In this document: piece by piece, positions 54,501 through 63,321 of the stretch
Layout: each line of letters begins with the position of its first letter
Position numbering within the stretch: the first letter of the stretch is position 1
NCBI GenBank assembly: GCA_038496675.1
Contig: CM076651.1
Coordinates: forward strand, 20,239,465-20,303,464
Reading direction: 5' to 3'
Origin: Rachycentron canadum
Taxonomy: Eukaryota; Chordata; Actinopteri; Carangiformes; Rachycentridae
Length of the DNA: 64,000 nucleotides
Translations under genes and position numbers: made by a program
The notes under the pieces: model-generated
What the model was told of the DNA's origin: nothing
Seen by the model: the letters and a program-made list of their open reading frames with translations, nothing else
Database searches by the model: none

Positions 54501-57293
54501 ATACGTCTCTCTTGTCTGTGAGCCAGTGATTTGAATATCACTCCTACTAATTGAAAGAATTTTTAAGAGGCGTTAAAATGCGCAGTGTTTGACTTTTGCT
54601 TGTGAGCCAATGATTGAAATATTCTGAGCTCAGTTGGCTCAGAGTTTTTCTTTTTGGAAACTGTTTTTTTTTTTTTTTTTTTTTTTTTCATTTCAAACCC
54701 TCCTCCACTGGCACCTGCTGGGGAGATGAGCATTCCTTCCCAAACTCAGGCCACAAACAAACACAACCACAAAGCATTCACAAAGCATTCTGTCCTCGAT
54801 TTCCCTGTTTACTGCATTTCTAATATTCCCAATGTACCTTGACAAAGTCCAACCTGTGTCCTGTGTTCTTTGGCTTAAGAAATAGAAATATAGATGATAA
54901 GGAAAGAACTGGTCTTCCAGCTGGTTATTTTCAAATATTTAATTTAGTCTTAAGCTGACAGTTCTGCATTGTGAGGATGGTTTCCTAGAACCCTTGCCAT
55001 GAAGGCTTGGTATCCCATGAGGCCTTGAAGTACATGTGGAGTAAGCAATCGCAGCCACCTGGCCCTTTCAAGAAAGGCCAGAGACACTGCTGTAGCTGTG
55101 GGCACTTAGTTATTCAGCTCTGCATGGAGACTCAACATGAGCAATTTCTCTGAAACATGACCTTGAGCAGTTGCCACTAAACCTCAGTGATTATCGTGTC
55201 GTTGTCAATGTCAGCTTTTTATTAATATTACAGAAACAGAAACAACTATGTTGTCTATGCTGCGTCTTTCTGTGAACAATGAGCTTATTTTAGAAGAAGC
55301 TGTGTGCTAAATTTCTTCTTCTACAGTTTGAAAAATAGTATGCAAGATTATTCTTGGACTTTTTGACTTTATGGGGCAGTCAATAGTGTTGAAATACAAA
55401 AGAGAGAAAGGACTATGACACGCAGCAAAGTTTCCCCTGCTAGATGAATGTCATTTACAGTGTCACTCAACTGTGTCAAACTAGCCCAGGGAGGGATGGG
55501 AATGGAATCACAAGTTCCAGAGACTTATTTCATTGGGAATAAATGACTAAAATATAAAGGCTGCGCAGTCACAATGTGGAAGTTGGTTTTACCATCAGCA
55601 CATGGGTGAATTGAGAGATGTGGGTGAATGGTGTAGGCTGTAAAAATGGCAAATTAAACCAAACCCAAATAAAAATGCCAAGTACACTGTCATACCCATG
55701 TCTTTCACACAGTTTCCATTGTCTTTTAACAGCTAGGCTACATGGCCAAAAGGATGTGGGCACCTATTCAGTCACAAAATAATTGATAATAGTAAAGAGA
55801 GGTCAGCCAATAATGTGGACAGTAAGACCTGACTCTCAGTAAGCATTCTTTAATTTAAGGAAAATGTTTCCCTAGACTACAGAAATTAGTGTTTGTTTTA
55901 ACATGAAAAATGTATGACCAAATGAAGCACAAATACGACTATAATGTAAAGGTTACATAATCACTATCACAATGTTCTTTATCTATGTGAATTGCCATAA
56001 ACCCACCTTCAAATGATTAAATATTGCTTTATAAATAAACTGGTCACAGGCAGCTGTTAAAAAAAAGACAAGATCAGCTAAATGTCCCTGTTAATTAAAA
56101 TACCTAATTACTAAATTATTATGTATCTATGAATATTCCTCCAAGAGTGATTTGAAGGTTATCATTTGGCTGGAATAAAGATAGCACTTAATGTCTCCCA
56201 AGTGTCCCCGAGAGTCCTTGCCTCAGGGAAACAACCATCTGTTTGACCTCGCTCAGAGTGGGTCATTTCGTTTGAGAGGGGAATTGAAAAATGAAGAGTC
56301 CCTCTGAAGTCTTTTTGGCCACAACTTGCTCATCATTTGTGTTTGTATTGTCATCGTCTTATAAAGGTGTGTAAGTGTGGGTTGTTGTTGGATGTGTTGG
56401 AGAATTCCCAAGGTGAGCAGCCATTTATATCACAAACCTCAGCTATAACAGGCTTGTAAGCCACAGGCACAACCATCTGTTGGTGCTCCTGGAAAATGGG
56501 TCACCTGAATGATATGGACTTGGGGTATATCACTCCATACGAGGCAATTTCTGTAGGTGTCACTCAAACACAAAGTCTTTTCTCTGTCATTGATGAGTCC
56601 TTGGGTGGTAAGAGGTTTGCCCTGTAATGTCAATTGGGCAAAGTGACTGAAATACAGAATATGCCACATGAAAAACTGTCCCTCTAAGTGTCAATGGCCA
56701 AACCCAATGATATATTCTACTTGTAGTTATTCTCCTGTACTACAGAGATAAAAGGGGAAATATTTTGCCTTTTAGAATATTTTGCCAAAAACAATAAAAT
56801 ATATTTATGTTTGGGGTCTTAACGTGACAAAATGTGGAAAAGTTCAAGGGGTATGAATACTTTTGCAAGCCACTGTAAAGAAGTATTAACAATCAATCAG
56901 TTTAAACCAACATCCTGTTAACTTGGCAGATGTTTTTATCACTGGTAAAAGAAAGTGGAGAAAATTTAATGCCATAAAGACGAAAGCTGCAACAATTAGT
57001 CGCTTAATCAGTCTTTCAATTTTGTGTTATACTATCAACAGAAAAATGAGCATGTTGATAAGTGATTAATCCTTTTATTGTTCAAGAACAAATGGTGATG
57101 AACAAAATAGACCTTTGATGGTTCTTTGATTGTTTCTCATCCATTATCATCCTTTGTGTGACAGAGCCAACACAGCCTTGAAGGTGACTTTTGAGGTGTG
57201 CCTGGAAATGAGGAAACACATGGAGATCTTACCAAACACCGGCTTCATCCAGGCTCAATCAAGGTTTAATGCCCAACTAAAGTTCCTGCCGAG
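31727..57293 (+). CDS. cfap74: cfap74: cilia and flagella associated protein 74, 3' end not in window
   Basis: A component of the central-pair apparatus of motile cilia (the C1d projection, with CFAP46/54/221 in the family literature). Twenty-one coding exons are read, 31727-31805 through 57165-57293, and all phases agree. They give 2636 nt (878 codons plus 2 nt) with no internal stop; the human protein is about 1.6 thousand residues, so roughly half is present. Residues 1-90 are acidic; about 90-350 is a long coiled coil rich in E, K, Q and L; about 421-445 is a Ser/Asp/Glu-rich linker. From about 500 come ASH/MSP-like beta domains, with motifs such as FEPPGFLSAGM, CDMQVVFQPM, LIDFGSHVVGQT and ITLANKG. 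The gene is divergent from gabrd. Introns are short in the 5' half, then 7.4 and 6.0 kb. A next exon was not found by 64000. Confidence 0.94.
31907..31970 (+). CDS. cfap74: cfap74 exon 2
   Basis: Acceptor ATTTCAG, donor GTAGGT. Encodes an acidic stretch, DEGSDQESALLPDLGWLEEL, residues 27-47. Confidence 0.82.
32144..32296 (+). CDS. cfap74: cfap74 exon 3
   Basis: Acceptor TCCTAAG (non-standard A before AG), donor GTCTGG (weak). Encodes EEDDGDGDLVAVADYG, then RRTYAETARMFKLRRNLDQL, residues 48-98, the run-in to the coiled coil. Frame is fixed by both neighbours. Confidence 0.85.
33150..33248 (+). CDS. cfap74: cfap74 exon 4
   Basis: Acceptor TTTTCCAG, donor GTGAGT. Encodes EELKLCRQNITSLLEQRDNL and EKQIEEQKVRDS, coiled coil. 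Confidence 0.9.
33336..33440 (+). CDS. cfap74: cfap74 exon 5
   Basis: Separated from exon 4 by an 87-nt intron; donor GTGAGG. Encodes VAVFRLRAQHNHLCQKLQSE and HINTELKQL, coiled coil. Confidence 0.9.
34145..34318 (+). CDS. cfap74: cfap74 exon 6
   Basis: Acceptor CTCCTCAG, donor GTATGG. Encodes LELSEVEVELGRYSSLRQEV through LELKMKHLRE, residues 167-224, coiled coil. Confidence 0.92.
34611..34721 (+). CDS. cfap74: cfap74 exon 7
   Basis: Acceptor TGGTAG, donor GTAATG. Encodes KQAAALKKEESECQKRTAEH and AAKYLKETIKR, coiled coil. Confidence 0.9.
35351..35453 (+). CDS. cfap74: cfap74 exon 8
   Basis: Acceptor CATTCAG, donor GTAAGA. Encodes LHQQEAENEQQNRELLEKRI and RAVKSLKSNIAATQ, coiled coil. Confidence 0.92.
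36555..36712 (+). CDS. cfap74: cfap74 exon 9
   Basis: Acceptor TTCTTTAG, donor GTGCGT. Encodes ESLRVQQSRAKANAQKKEQQ through MYQQKQLEKIKRKQE, residues 297-348, the end of the strongest coiled coil. Confidence 0.92.
36893..37106 (+). CDS. cfap74: cfap74 exon 10
   Basis: Acceptor CTTCTCAG, donor GTGGGT. Encodes EFEERRKSKKVTIVAKILQE through YKFPSLGMAREKLLCYVVPS and PPPATEERATT, residues 349-420. Basic then proline-rich. Confidence 0.92.
37215..37367 (+). CDS. cfap74: cfap74 exon 11
   Basis: A 108-nt intron precedes it; acceptor GCTGCAG, donor GTGCAC. Encodes LREFSDISSSSSASSDGEDP and FSGLWDQNYK, an acidic/serine linker with likely CK2-type sites. Confidence 0.88.
38890..39048 (+). CDS. cfap74: cfap74 exon 12
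   Basis: Acceptor GGTTACAG, donor GTACTA. Encodes MLLNDKTSLVQTQVKQEEPA and GKEWRGSPFISKPEVVLFK, residues 472-524, leading into the first beta domain. Confidence 0.9.
39224..39342 (+). CDS. cfap74: cfap74 exon 13 (ASH-like domain start)
   Basis: Acceptor TTTCTAG, donor GTAAGA. Encodes DFEVGKLYKKKIVLTNTSYT and CKLLGVSAQLKDFISV. The D/N-F-(x)-VG...V-L-T-N pattern is typical of ASH/MSP-like domains. Confidence 0.92.
39450..39550 (+). repeat. (TG)n with TATACACA / ATGT tail
   Basis: About 27 TG units followed by TATACACACACACATATATA and ATGTATGT. The right part is partly self-complementary to the left. Confidence 0.95.
42845..42975 (-). repeat. TAGCATG-family dispersed repeat, copy 5 (inverted)
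   Basis: AGCCATGCTAGCGGCTCTGG and GCTGCACTCAGGCT correspond, reversed, to the GGGCCTATGTACAGACTC...GCTAGCGCCGCTG end of the copy at 2930-3125. It lies in cfap74 intron 13. Confidence 0.45.
46704..46770 (+). CDS. cfap74: cfap74 exon 14
   Basis: 67 nt after a 7.4-kb intron. Encodes FEPPGFLSAGMSCDMQVVFQ-PM, which closes the preceding beta domain. Acceptor GTTTCAG, donor GTTAGT. Confidence 0.92.
47319..47408 (+). CDS. cfap74: cfap74 exon 15
   Basis: 90 nt, acceptor CATGCAG, donor GTGAGT. Encodes INKDLVGEIQFASAVGPFSV and PVKCTIKKCD. Confidence 0.92.
47704..47886 (+). CDS. cfap74: cfap74 exon 16
   Basis: Acceptor TTCTCTAG, donor GTTAGA. Encodes LEVDSQLIDFGSHVVGQTIS and RTITLANKGALATLFTLDTS, a second ASH-like module. 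Without splicing, the frame would stop at 47941. Confidence 0.93.
48053..48182 (+). CDS. cfap74: cfap74 exon 17
   Basis: Acceptor GCTAACAG, donor GTATTA. Encodes a low-complexity polar insert (DTSSENTTCDSQKSSAS...QPKQESQELPEAS), residues 678-720. Less conserved in look; frame and phases fit. Confidence 0.78.
48365..48780 (+). repeat. TAGCATG-family dispersed repeat, copy 3
   Basis: ACTGTTGGATGGATTGCCAT (about 48386) recurs as ACTGTTGGATGGATTGTCAT (about 48523), so the 5' module is duplicated about 137 nt apart. Then GTTAGCATTGTCATTATGAG, ATTAGCATGTTGGCATTAGC and CTACTAGCATTGCTGCAAAG. It lies in cfap74 intron 17. Confidence 0.6.
49556..49656 (+). CDS. cfap74: cfap74 exon 18
   Basis: Acceptor GTGACAG, donor GTAAGT. 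Encodes VSETSPAESIPEACVSTDAE and SPSDDNDISLGN, an acidic insert between beta domains. Confidence 0.78.
49925..50060 (+). repeat. TAGCATG-family dispersed repeat, copy 4
   Basis: GTGCTAATTAGCATGATAAG, CTAACATGGTGAACACAGTA, TTAACATCAGCATGTGAGC, TTTAGCATTTAGCTCATAGC and AGTGCTGTG follow the family order. It lies in cfap74 intron 18. Confidence 0.55.
50824..50946 (+). CDS. cfap74: cfap74 exon 19
   Basis: Acceptor CCCTCAG, donor GTAAGG. Encodes VREGEIGPFESIKLEVVFTP and GEARLDFHIKFSNESSKP, the end of an ASH-like module. Confidence 0.92.
51067..51188 (+). CDS. cfap74: cfap74 exon 20
   Basis: Acceptor CAAACAG, donor GTAGGT. Encodes IPIQVRGIAVSIPVWVVQPS and LKICMFDRLYQDSIVVQS. Confidence 0.93.
55730..55780 (+). 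mobile_element. possible relic of a second Tc1-type terminal repeat
   Basis: CTACATGGCCAAAAGGATGT followed by GGGCACCTATTCAG resembles fish Tc1-type ends of the form CTATATGGACAAAAGTATTG-GGACACC. No partner end was found. Recognition is from memory. Confidence 0.35.
56785..56875 (+). mobile_element. solo right end of a Tc1-like element
   Basis: AATATATTTATGTTTG, GGTCTTAACGTGACAAAATG, TGGAAAAGTTCAAGGGGTAT and TTTTGCAAGCCACTG match the right terminal repeat at 60770-60851 nearly base for base and in the same orientation, followed by TA. No transposase or left end accompanies it. Confidence 0.75.
57165..57293 (+). CDS. cfap74: cfap74 exon 21 (last one visible)
   Basis: Follows a 6.0-kb intron; acceptor GTGACAG, donor GTAAGG. 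Encodes RANTALKVTFEVCLEMRKHM and TGFIQAQSRFNAQLKFLP, residues 836-878. It ends in phase 2 (AG), so the next exon must supply one base. Confidence 0.92.
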
Positions 57294-59439
57294 GTAAGGA
57301 AGGACACTCAGAGGATGCAATTATAATGGAATCACTGGAGCATTGATAATCTTATTTTGGACTGTAAGCTTGTTAAGATTCTATCAACCTTCATGAAAGT
57401 GCAAACTGTGTCACGCCAGAGGAGACTTGTGTATCAAGCCAGACTTGCAGTGTTGTGACTTCCCACCCTCTGCTCTTTCAAGCACTATAGTTTTCCTGTA
57501 GAACAACAATTGTCAATACACACTTCAGACAAGCAGAATGTGGTTCTTCAGAATGCAATAAACTATTGCACAAAGTCCAGCTTCATAGGGTAATTCTGGT
57601 TTGTTACAACTCTGATCTTATTTTCCTATTTTTCACCATCATTTCTCTGAGAGCTAATAACATTGTTCAGTTCATTGTTCAGCTGGGGTCTGGACATGGC
57701 AACATCACCACAAAGTAGTTTAATAAGATGACAAAACACAAGCAGCCAAACAATGAAATAATGACAAGCCAAACTGCGATATGTGAAATTATTTTTATTA
57801 AATGGCTGCAAAGATCCATCACCATCTCCACACCAACCTCTTTTTCAACTTTGACCCATTGTACTTGCCATAGACAGCGACCAACTGTGCACACAGAAAA
57901 TAAGACCCAAGCTATAAAAACACACAGCAACCTTCATATTAGCCAACAGGGTAACTTGCTATAGCCACATAAAAGTGCAATTTTTGACAAGAATAAAATG
58001 AGAGTGTCAGCATTGTTTTCTCCAGTGCTTATATGATAATGTTTTGATAAAAGCAAGATATGGAGTCTTACAGAGTTACTAATGGCAGAAAACTACAGCC
58101 AGTCAACAGCCAGCAGGTAGAAAAGAATTGCAGAACTGCAGTCTGAATACAGAGGGCACAAAGGCTTCTGATAATGGTTTCTAATGACTTTGAAGGACAT
58201 GGTAATTCTTTCTACAATAATATAGGCTCTATATTTAGATGGAGAGGCAGGAGTTGAACTGTGGTTTGAATGCCAGGAGAGTGGACCGGGGACCCCCAGG
58301 GCAGATATGAGAGGCGTGCAGTATGTAAAAACTCAGCGTGGGCGCAAGTATTCCACTCCCCATCCTCCCTGTTTTTTCTCTTCACAGTTCAGCAGCTTTG
58401 CGTATTGATAGCTGAGAAGATATTGATGGAGAAACAAACAAACAGAACAACATTTTCTTTTGCACACGAGAAAAGTTAGGGGCGTGCACTGGTCATCGTT
58501 CAGCAGGCAGGCAGGAGGGGAAAGTGGGAAAATGTCTGTAATCTGCCTCAGTGAATCGGAAGAGGTTTTAATGCGAGGATTAGAGTACAGCATTACTCGT
58601 GCTGCTGCTAAGACGGTGCAGCGTTCACGAGCACTGACACAGCTACAGCTACCACCCCCTCCCTACTCCCTCTGTATCACACTTTTTCTCTCTGTCTCTC
58701 TCTCGTTCACTGGTGTGCTGTCTTCACCCACTCTCTCACACATACTTCTCTTTTTCTTGGCCTCTCACCTCTTTGCTTAACTATGCCTCTCTCTCTCTTT
58801 GCATTCCTGAGTCTCTACAGTCCTCTATCCTGGTGCTCCTTCACTTCCCCTCTAACTATATCTATTCTGCCTCTCTCTGTTATTCTCAAACTCTCATCAC
58901 TCTATGCATCCACCATCCACCACTGCTTATATCCTGGCCCTGATTTTGCTTACATAACGTAAAATACCAGACCCAGTTTCCTGTGCTCTCATTTACAAAA
59001 CTGTTGTTCTTAAAGGATCTTATTTTGTAGTCTTGTCCATCAGTTAAGTGATTTGCTGATACGTGGATGAACAGAGTGATGTCAGTAAAAAAAAAAAATA
59101 AGCCTTGCAATTAAGTGATGAACTCAGTTACCATCCCCCTTCACTTCATAATTTAGTCTAATGTCAGTTTTTATCAGCCTATTTTTGTGAGGGAATGTTA
59201 CTTCATTCTAACTAATCAAAGAAATGCACCAAATGAAGAGTTGGTATATCTGTCCAACATCAGTCTGTACAGCTGCAATCATCTCGTCAAATCTTGCTGC
59301 TGTTTTTCTGGCTTGGACAAATGCTTATATGAGTTGAAATGAAAATCACAGGGACACGCAAACAGCATTAAATTACATCTAACATTACATTTCCACATCA
59401 TTACTTTAACCATGGAGTATCTTTATTTTATCAGATCTA

Positions 59440-60851
59440 CAGTGGCTTGCAAAAGTATTCATACCCCTTGAACTTTTCCACATTTTGTCACATTATGACC
59501 ACAAACATAAATATATTTTATTGGAATTTTATGTGAAAGACCAACACAAAGTAAACATAAAATTATACATGATTTAAAAAAAAAAAAATTTTACAAATAA
59601 AAAACTGAAAAGTGTGGTGTGGAAAACTATTCAGCCAACTTTTCTCTGAGTGCAACCAATTGCCTTCAGAAGTTGCTTGATGATTGCTGAATGATCGAAT
59701 GTTGACCTAATGACTAAATAGAGTCAACCTGTGTGTAATCTAATCTCAGTACAAATACAGCTGTTCTGTGACGGCCCCAGATGTTTGTTAAAAGAATATT
59801 GGGGCGCAAACAGCATCATGAAGTCCAAGGAACACACCAGACAGGTCAGGTATAAAGTTGTGGAGAAGTTTAAAGCAGGGTTAGGCTATAAAAAGATTTC
59901 CCAAGCTTTGAACATCTCACGGAGCACTGTTCAATCCATCATCCAGAAATGGAAAGAGTATGGCACAACTGCAAACCTACCAAGACTCTAACTCTGGACC
60001 AACTGCAGAGATCCACTGCTCAGGTGGGGGAATCTGTCCACAGGACAACTATTGGTTGTGCACTGCACAAATCTGGCCTTTATGGAAGAGTGGCAAGAAG
60101 AAAGCCATTGTCAAAAGAAATGGCTAAATGCAAAACGCGATGTGTGGCGGAAAACTAACACTGCACATCACTCTGAACACACCATCCCCACTGTCAAACA
60201 TGGTGGTGGCAGCATCATGCTCTGGGGGTGCTTCTCTTCAGCAGGGCCAGGGAAGATGGGATGGAGGGCAGTCTTGGAAGAAAACCTGTGGGAGTCTGCA
60301 AAAGACTTGAGACTGGGGCGGAGGTTCACCTTCCAGCAGGACAACGACCCTAAACATAAAGCCAGGGCTACAATGGAACGGTATAAAACAAAACAATTTC
60401 ATGTGTTAGAATGGCCCAGTCAAAGTCCAGACCTAATTCCAATCGAGAATCTATGGCAAGATCTGAAAACTGCCGTTCACAAATGCTCTCCATCTAATCT
60501 GACTAAGCTTGAGCTGTTTTGCAAAGAAGAATGGGCAAAAATTTCAGTCTCTAGATGTACAAAGCTGGTAGAGACATATCCCAAAAGACTTGCAGCTGTA
60601 ATTGCAGTAAAAGGCGGTTTCACAAAGTATTGACTCAGGGGGGCTGAATACTTTTGCACACCACACTTGTCAGTTTTTCATTTGTAAAAAAAATTTAAAG
60701 TCATGTATAATTTTCTTTGTACTTCACAATTGTGTGCCACTTTGTGTTGGTCTTTCACATAAAATTCCAATATAATATATTTATGTTTGTGGTCGTAACG
60801 TGAGAAAATGTGGAAAAGTTCAAGGGGTATGAACACTTTTGCAAGCTACTG
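59440..60851 (+). mobile_element. Tc1/mariner-superfamily element, decayed, 1.4 kb
   Basis: Flanked by TA on both sides (59438-59439 and 60852-60853), the usual Tc1 target duplication. The left end CAGTGGCTTGCAAAAGTATT and the right end AATACTTTTGCAAGC-like sequence are inverted repeats. They extend about 80 nt inward (left ...CATTATGACCACAAACATAA; right TTATGTTTGTGGTCGTAACG). The interior is a broken transposase. The TIRs look well matched, so a non-autonomous copy mobilised in trans was possible in the past. Confidence 0.9.
59818..60633 (+). pseudogene. broken Tc1-like transposase
   Basis: The N-terminal helix-turn-helix part is recognisable (KFKAGLGYKKISQALNIS, then STVQSIIQKWKEYGTTANLP). 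The frame stops at 59989-59991. A middle piece continues in another frame (RTTIGCALHKSGLYGRVARR). The C-terminal half returns to the first frame (TIPTVKHGGGSIMLWGCFSS, FQQDNDPKH, SPDLIPIENLWQDLK). The second catalytic Asp and the Glu are present with 34 residues between, fitting DD34E. The segment that should carry the first catalytic Asp (WSDE type) is deleted near 60120-60145, and a second deletion lies near 60262. Family length is about 340 aa; this copy cannot be active. Confidence 0.88.
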
Positions 60852-63189
60852 TATGGGATGGTAAAATAATCAGTATATTATACAGGTTTTTTATTTGATT
60901 ATGTTTTACAATTACAGACTTACAGACTACAAACTTCCAGGAGACCATGTGGTAATAACACTTTCCTCAGTGCCTCCTCATGAGCTGCTCAATACTCACA
61001 GGGCTGGACTGTGAATTATACAACTTTGGTTTTGTCAACAATGATACTGATTGACAAACCTAACAATGTATTGAACAGAAAATGCTCTCCTACAAAACTT
61101 GATCCTGTCCACTTTATGGTTTTTGTTTAAATTACCTCATTGGTACATTTTTTATGTTGTGGAAGTGTCCTGGCATTTCCCTCTTCTTTATTTTCTTCTT
61201 GAGTGTCTGTCCCATTTACTAAATGTGAGAGTACCTTGTGACCCGACATTATTTCTGTATACTGACAATTATCCCAACAACATATTTTAATCTTGTTTGA
61301 ACTGGACTTTTGACGTGTTACAGTATCTCAGTGACTGACCAGCACTAACCCTAGTCTGTGCCTTTTGGTGAAAAAGTAGCTGCAATGTAAAAGTAATTAA
61401 TATATTATTATTGCAGACAAATAAAACTTATGATAAAACTCATTCATTTTGGTTCACATATTACAAATCAAGCAAAGAAATACCAGGTTATTTCTGGTTG
61501 CCATCTTTGTTTGGATTTGGGAATGGAATTGTAACTTGGGAAATGAGCAAAGAGTCATTTTTATTGTACAGGAGTTGGAATATCTCTTCAATCTATCTAT
61601 TCAAAACAGTTATAAGTGTTGTGAAACAACTTTCAGTATGTTTTAAAGATTTATTAAGTGATTTATCTTAGGGAAATGTTAAACTTTGAATTGAATGTTA
61701 TGATATTGCGAAGACACAAACTAGGACCAGTTGAGTACAATGTTATAAAAACTAATAAAAAAATGATGGCCAAAGCTGCAAAATTAAGACTGGAATTGTC
61801 CTTTAAGACACAATACCCCAAAAGAGTGTCCTCCACTCACACCAGAGACTTACACAAATCATACACAAATCGTACATGTCAAGAAGATGTGTTCCTTTGT
61901 GTATCATCTCCGTCATGGTCGGATCTCTCCTCCCAGTCTGTGGATTTTTGGGAGGTTTGCTGTTGTTTTATGCAGTAGCAGTGTGTCATTTAAAATGGCA
62001 CTGCCAAGTCTTCCTAGCTAGAGCCTATGATTGAATTTCCAAATCCTCATTAGCAGCACTGCTTTCACTCACTGTGTCATCCACACACACACACTCATAC
62101 ACTGTAAAATCTCTATTCTAAAATGACTCAGAGCTTTCATCCTTTACACAGGTGTTTGCTTCTTGCCTTCTCTCCGCTGGCTTTTGGGAGAGGATGAGCA
62201 CATTCTTGCTTCTTGCTCTGGAGGATTGCGCTCAACCTGCCCACATCCTTCACCGTCTTTCCTTTGCTTCATCCCTCTCTGCCTGTCTTCCTCCACTTTT
62301 ATTTGTCACCATCCAGCCCACACATTTCCCTCACATATCCACAGAATTGTTCTATACACTACATAATCCCCTCTACAGTATCAAGGCCAATGGTTCACAG
62401 GTTTGTGATCTTGTTTGGCTAAGATTGAAGCTGCTCAGTTAAATTCAGACAGATACTTAATGCTGACATTGTATTTCACCCATTTTGCTTGATGTTGCTT
62501 CATGTTTCAAGTCATACCAGACCTTCATGAATGAACAGGAGAGGTTTCATTGCACTGGACTGAAAATGAGGTGTTGAAATTAGCATGTTAGCTAGACAAT
62601 CTATCCATGTGTCCTGAAAATGTGGCTTTAGAACTTGTTTCTAAAATGTGGTAGCTTTGAAAACTATTATTCAGACTTAAGTAAAACATTCTGCATGTAG
62701 AGAATTTCCAATTAACAGATTTTAAAGACGTGAGGAACATTTGTTTTGATATTTTTTGCTACATAAACCCAATGACAATATCATTATTGCTTGAATGAGT
62801 GGTTTTAGGTGTAATCTCTGAAGAGCGAGCAGTGTGTCCGAGCCCGGCAGTTCCAGTTGATAAAAGGGAGATTACAAGGATGATTTACTACAGATTACAC
62901 TGAGCAGCTCCACCAGTACAGTCACAGATAGTCCAACACTTACACCAGTATTAGAAACTTTAATGATCCAGTGAGTTGCAAGAAAATAAACAAATAAAAT
63001 AAATTGTTTAACTGTTGGGTAATGTGATTTTTACGATTTGTTTTATGATCGTTGACAGTAGTTTTTACCCATCCATTTCCCCATAATGACAAATCCCTAA
63101 GCCTCTTAATCCGTTTTTTAATCCTTTTCATAATCACATTTTTAATGGTGAAGTGAAATAGGAAATTCAGGATGGAGTCCATATTGAGG

Positions 63190-63321
63190 GGATATATATA
63201 TATATATATATATATTTCATGTATATAATATATGTATGTGTGTGTATATATATATGTGTGTGTATGTGTATATATATATATATATATACACACACACATG
63301 TATGTATATGTCTATATATAT
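63190..63321 (+). repeat. (TA)n/(TG)n compound microsatellite
   Basis: Alternating TA and TG/CA blocks with TATATA cores. Purine-pyrimidine alternation runs almost throughout. Confidence 0.95.

Larger units (their letters stand above)
51189..57164 (+). other. cfap74 intron 20 (6.0 kb)
   Basis: No supported exon. It contains a possible Tc1-like end relic (about 55730-55780) and a solo end of the Tc1-like family seen at 59440 (56785-56875). A 122-codon Cys-containing ORF at 52782-53150 has no family signature and is not called. Confidence 0.7.

Noticed and set aside
62152..62442. 96-codon ORF considered as a next cfap74 exon
   Set aside because: The phase required after 57293 runs into a stop shortly after the CACAG acceptor, and the product is low-complexity pyrimidine-derived sequence.
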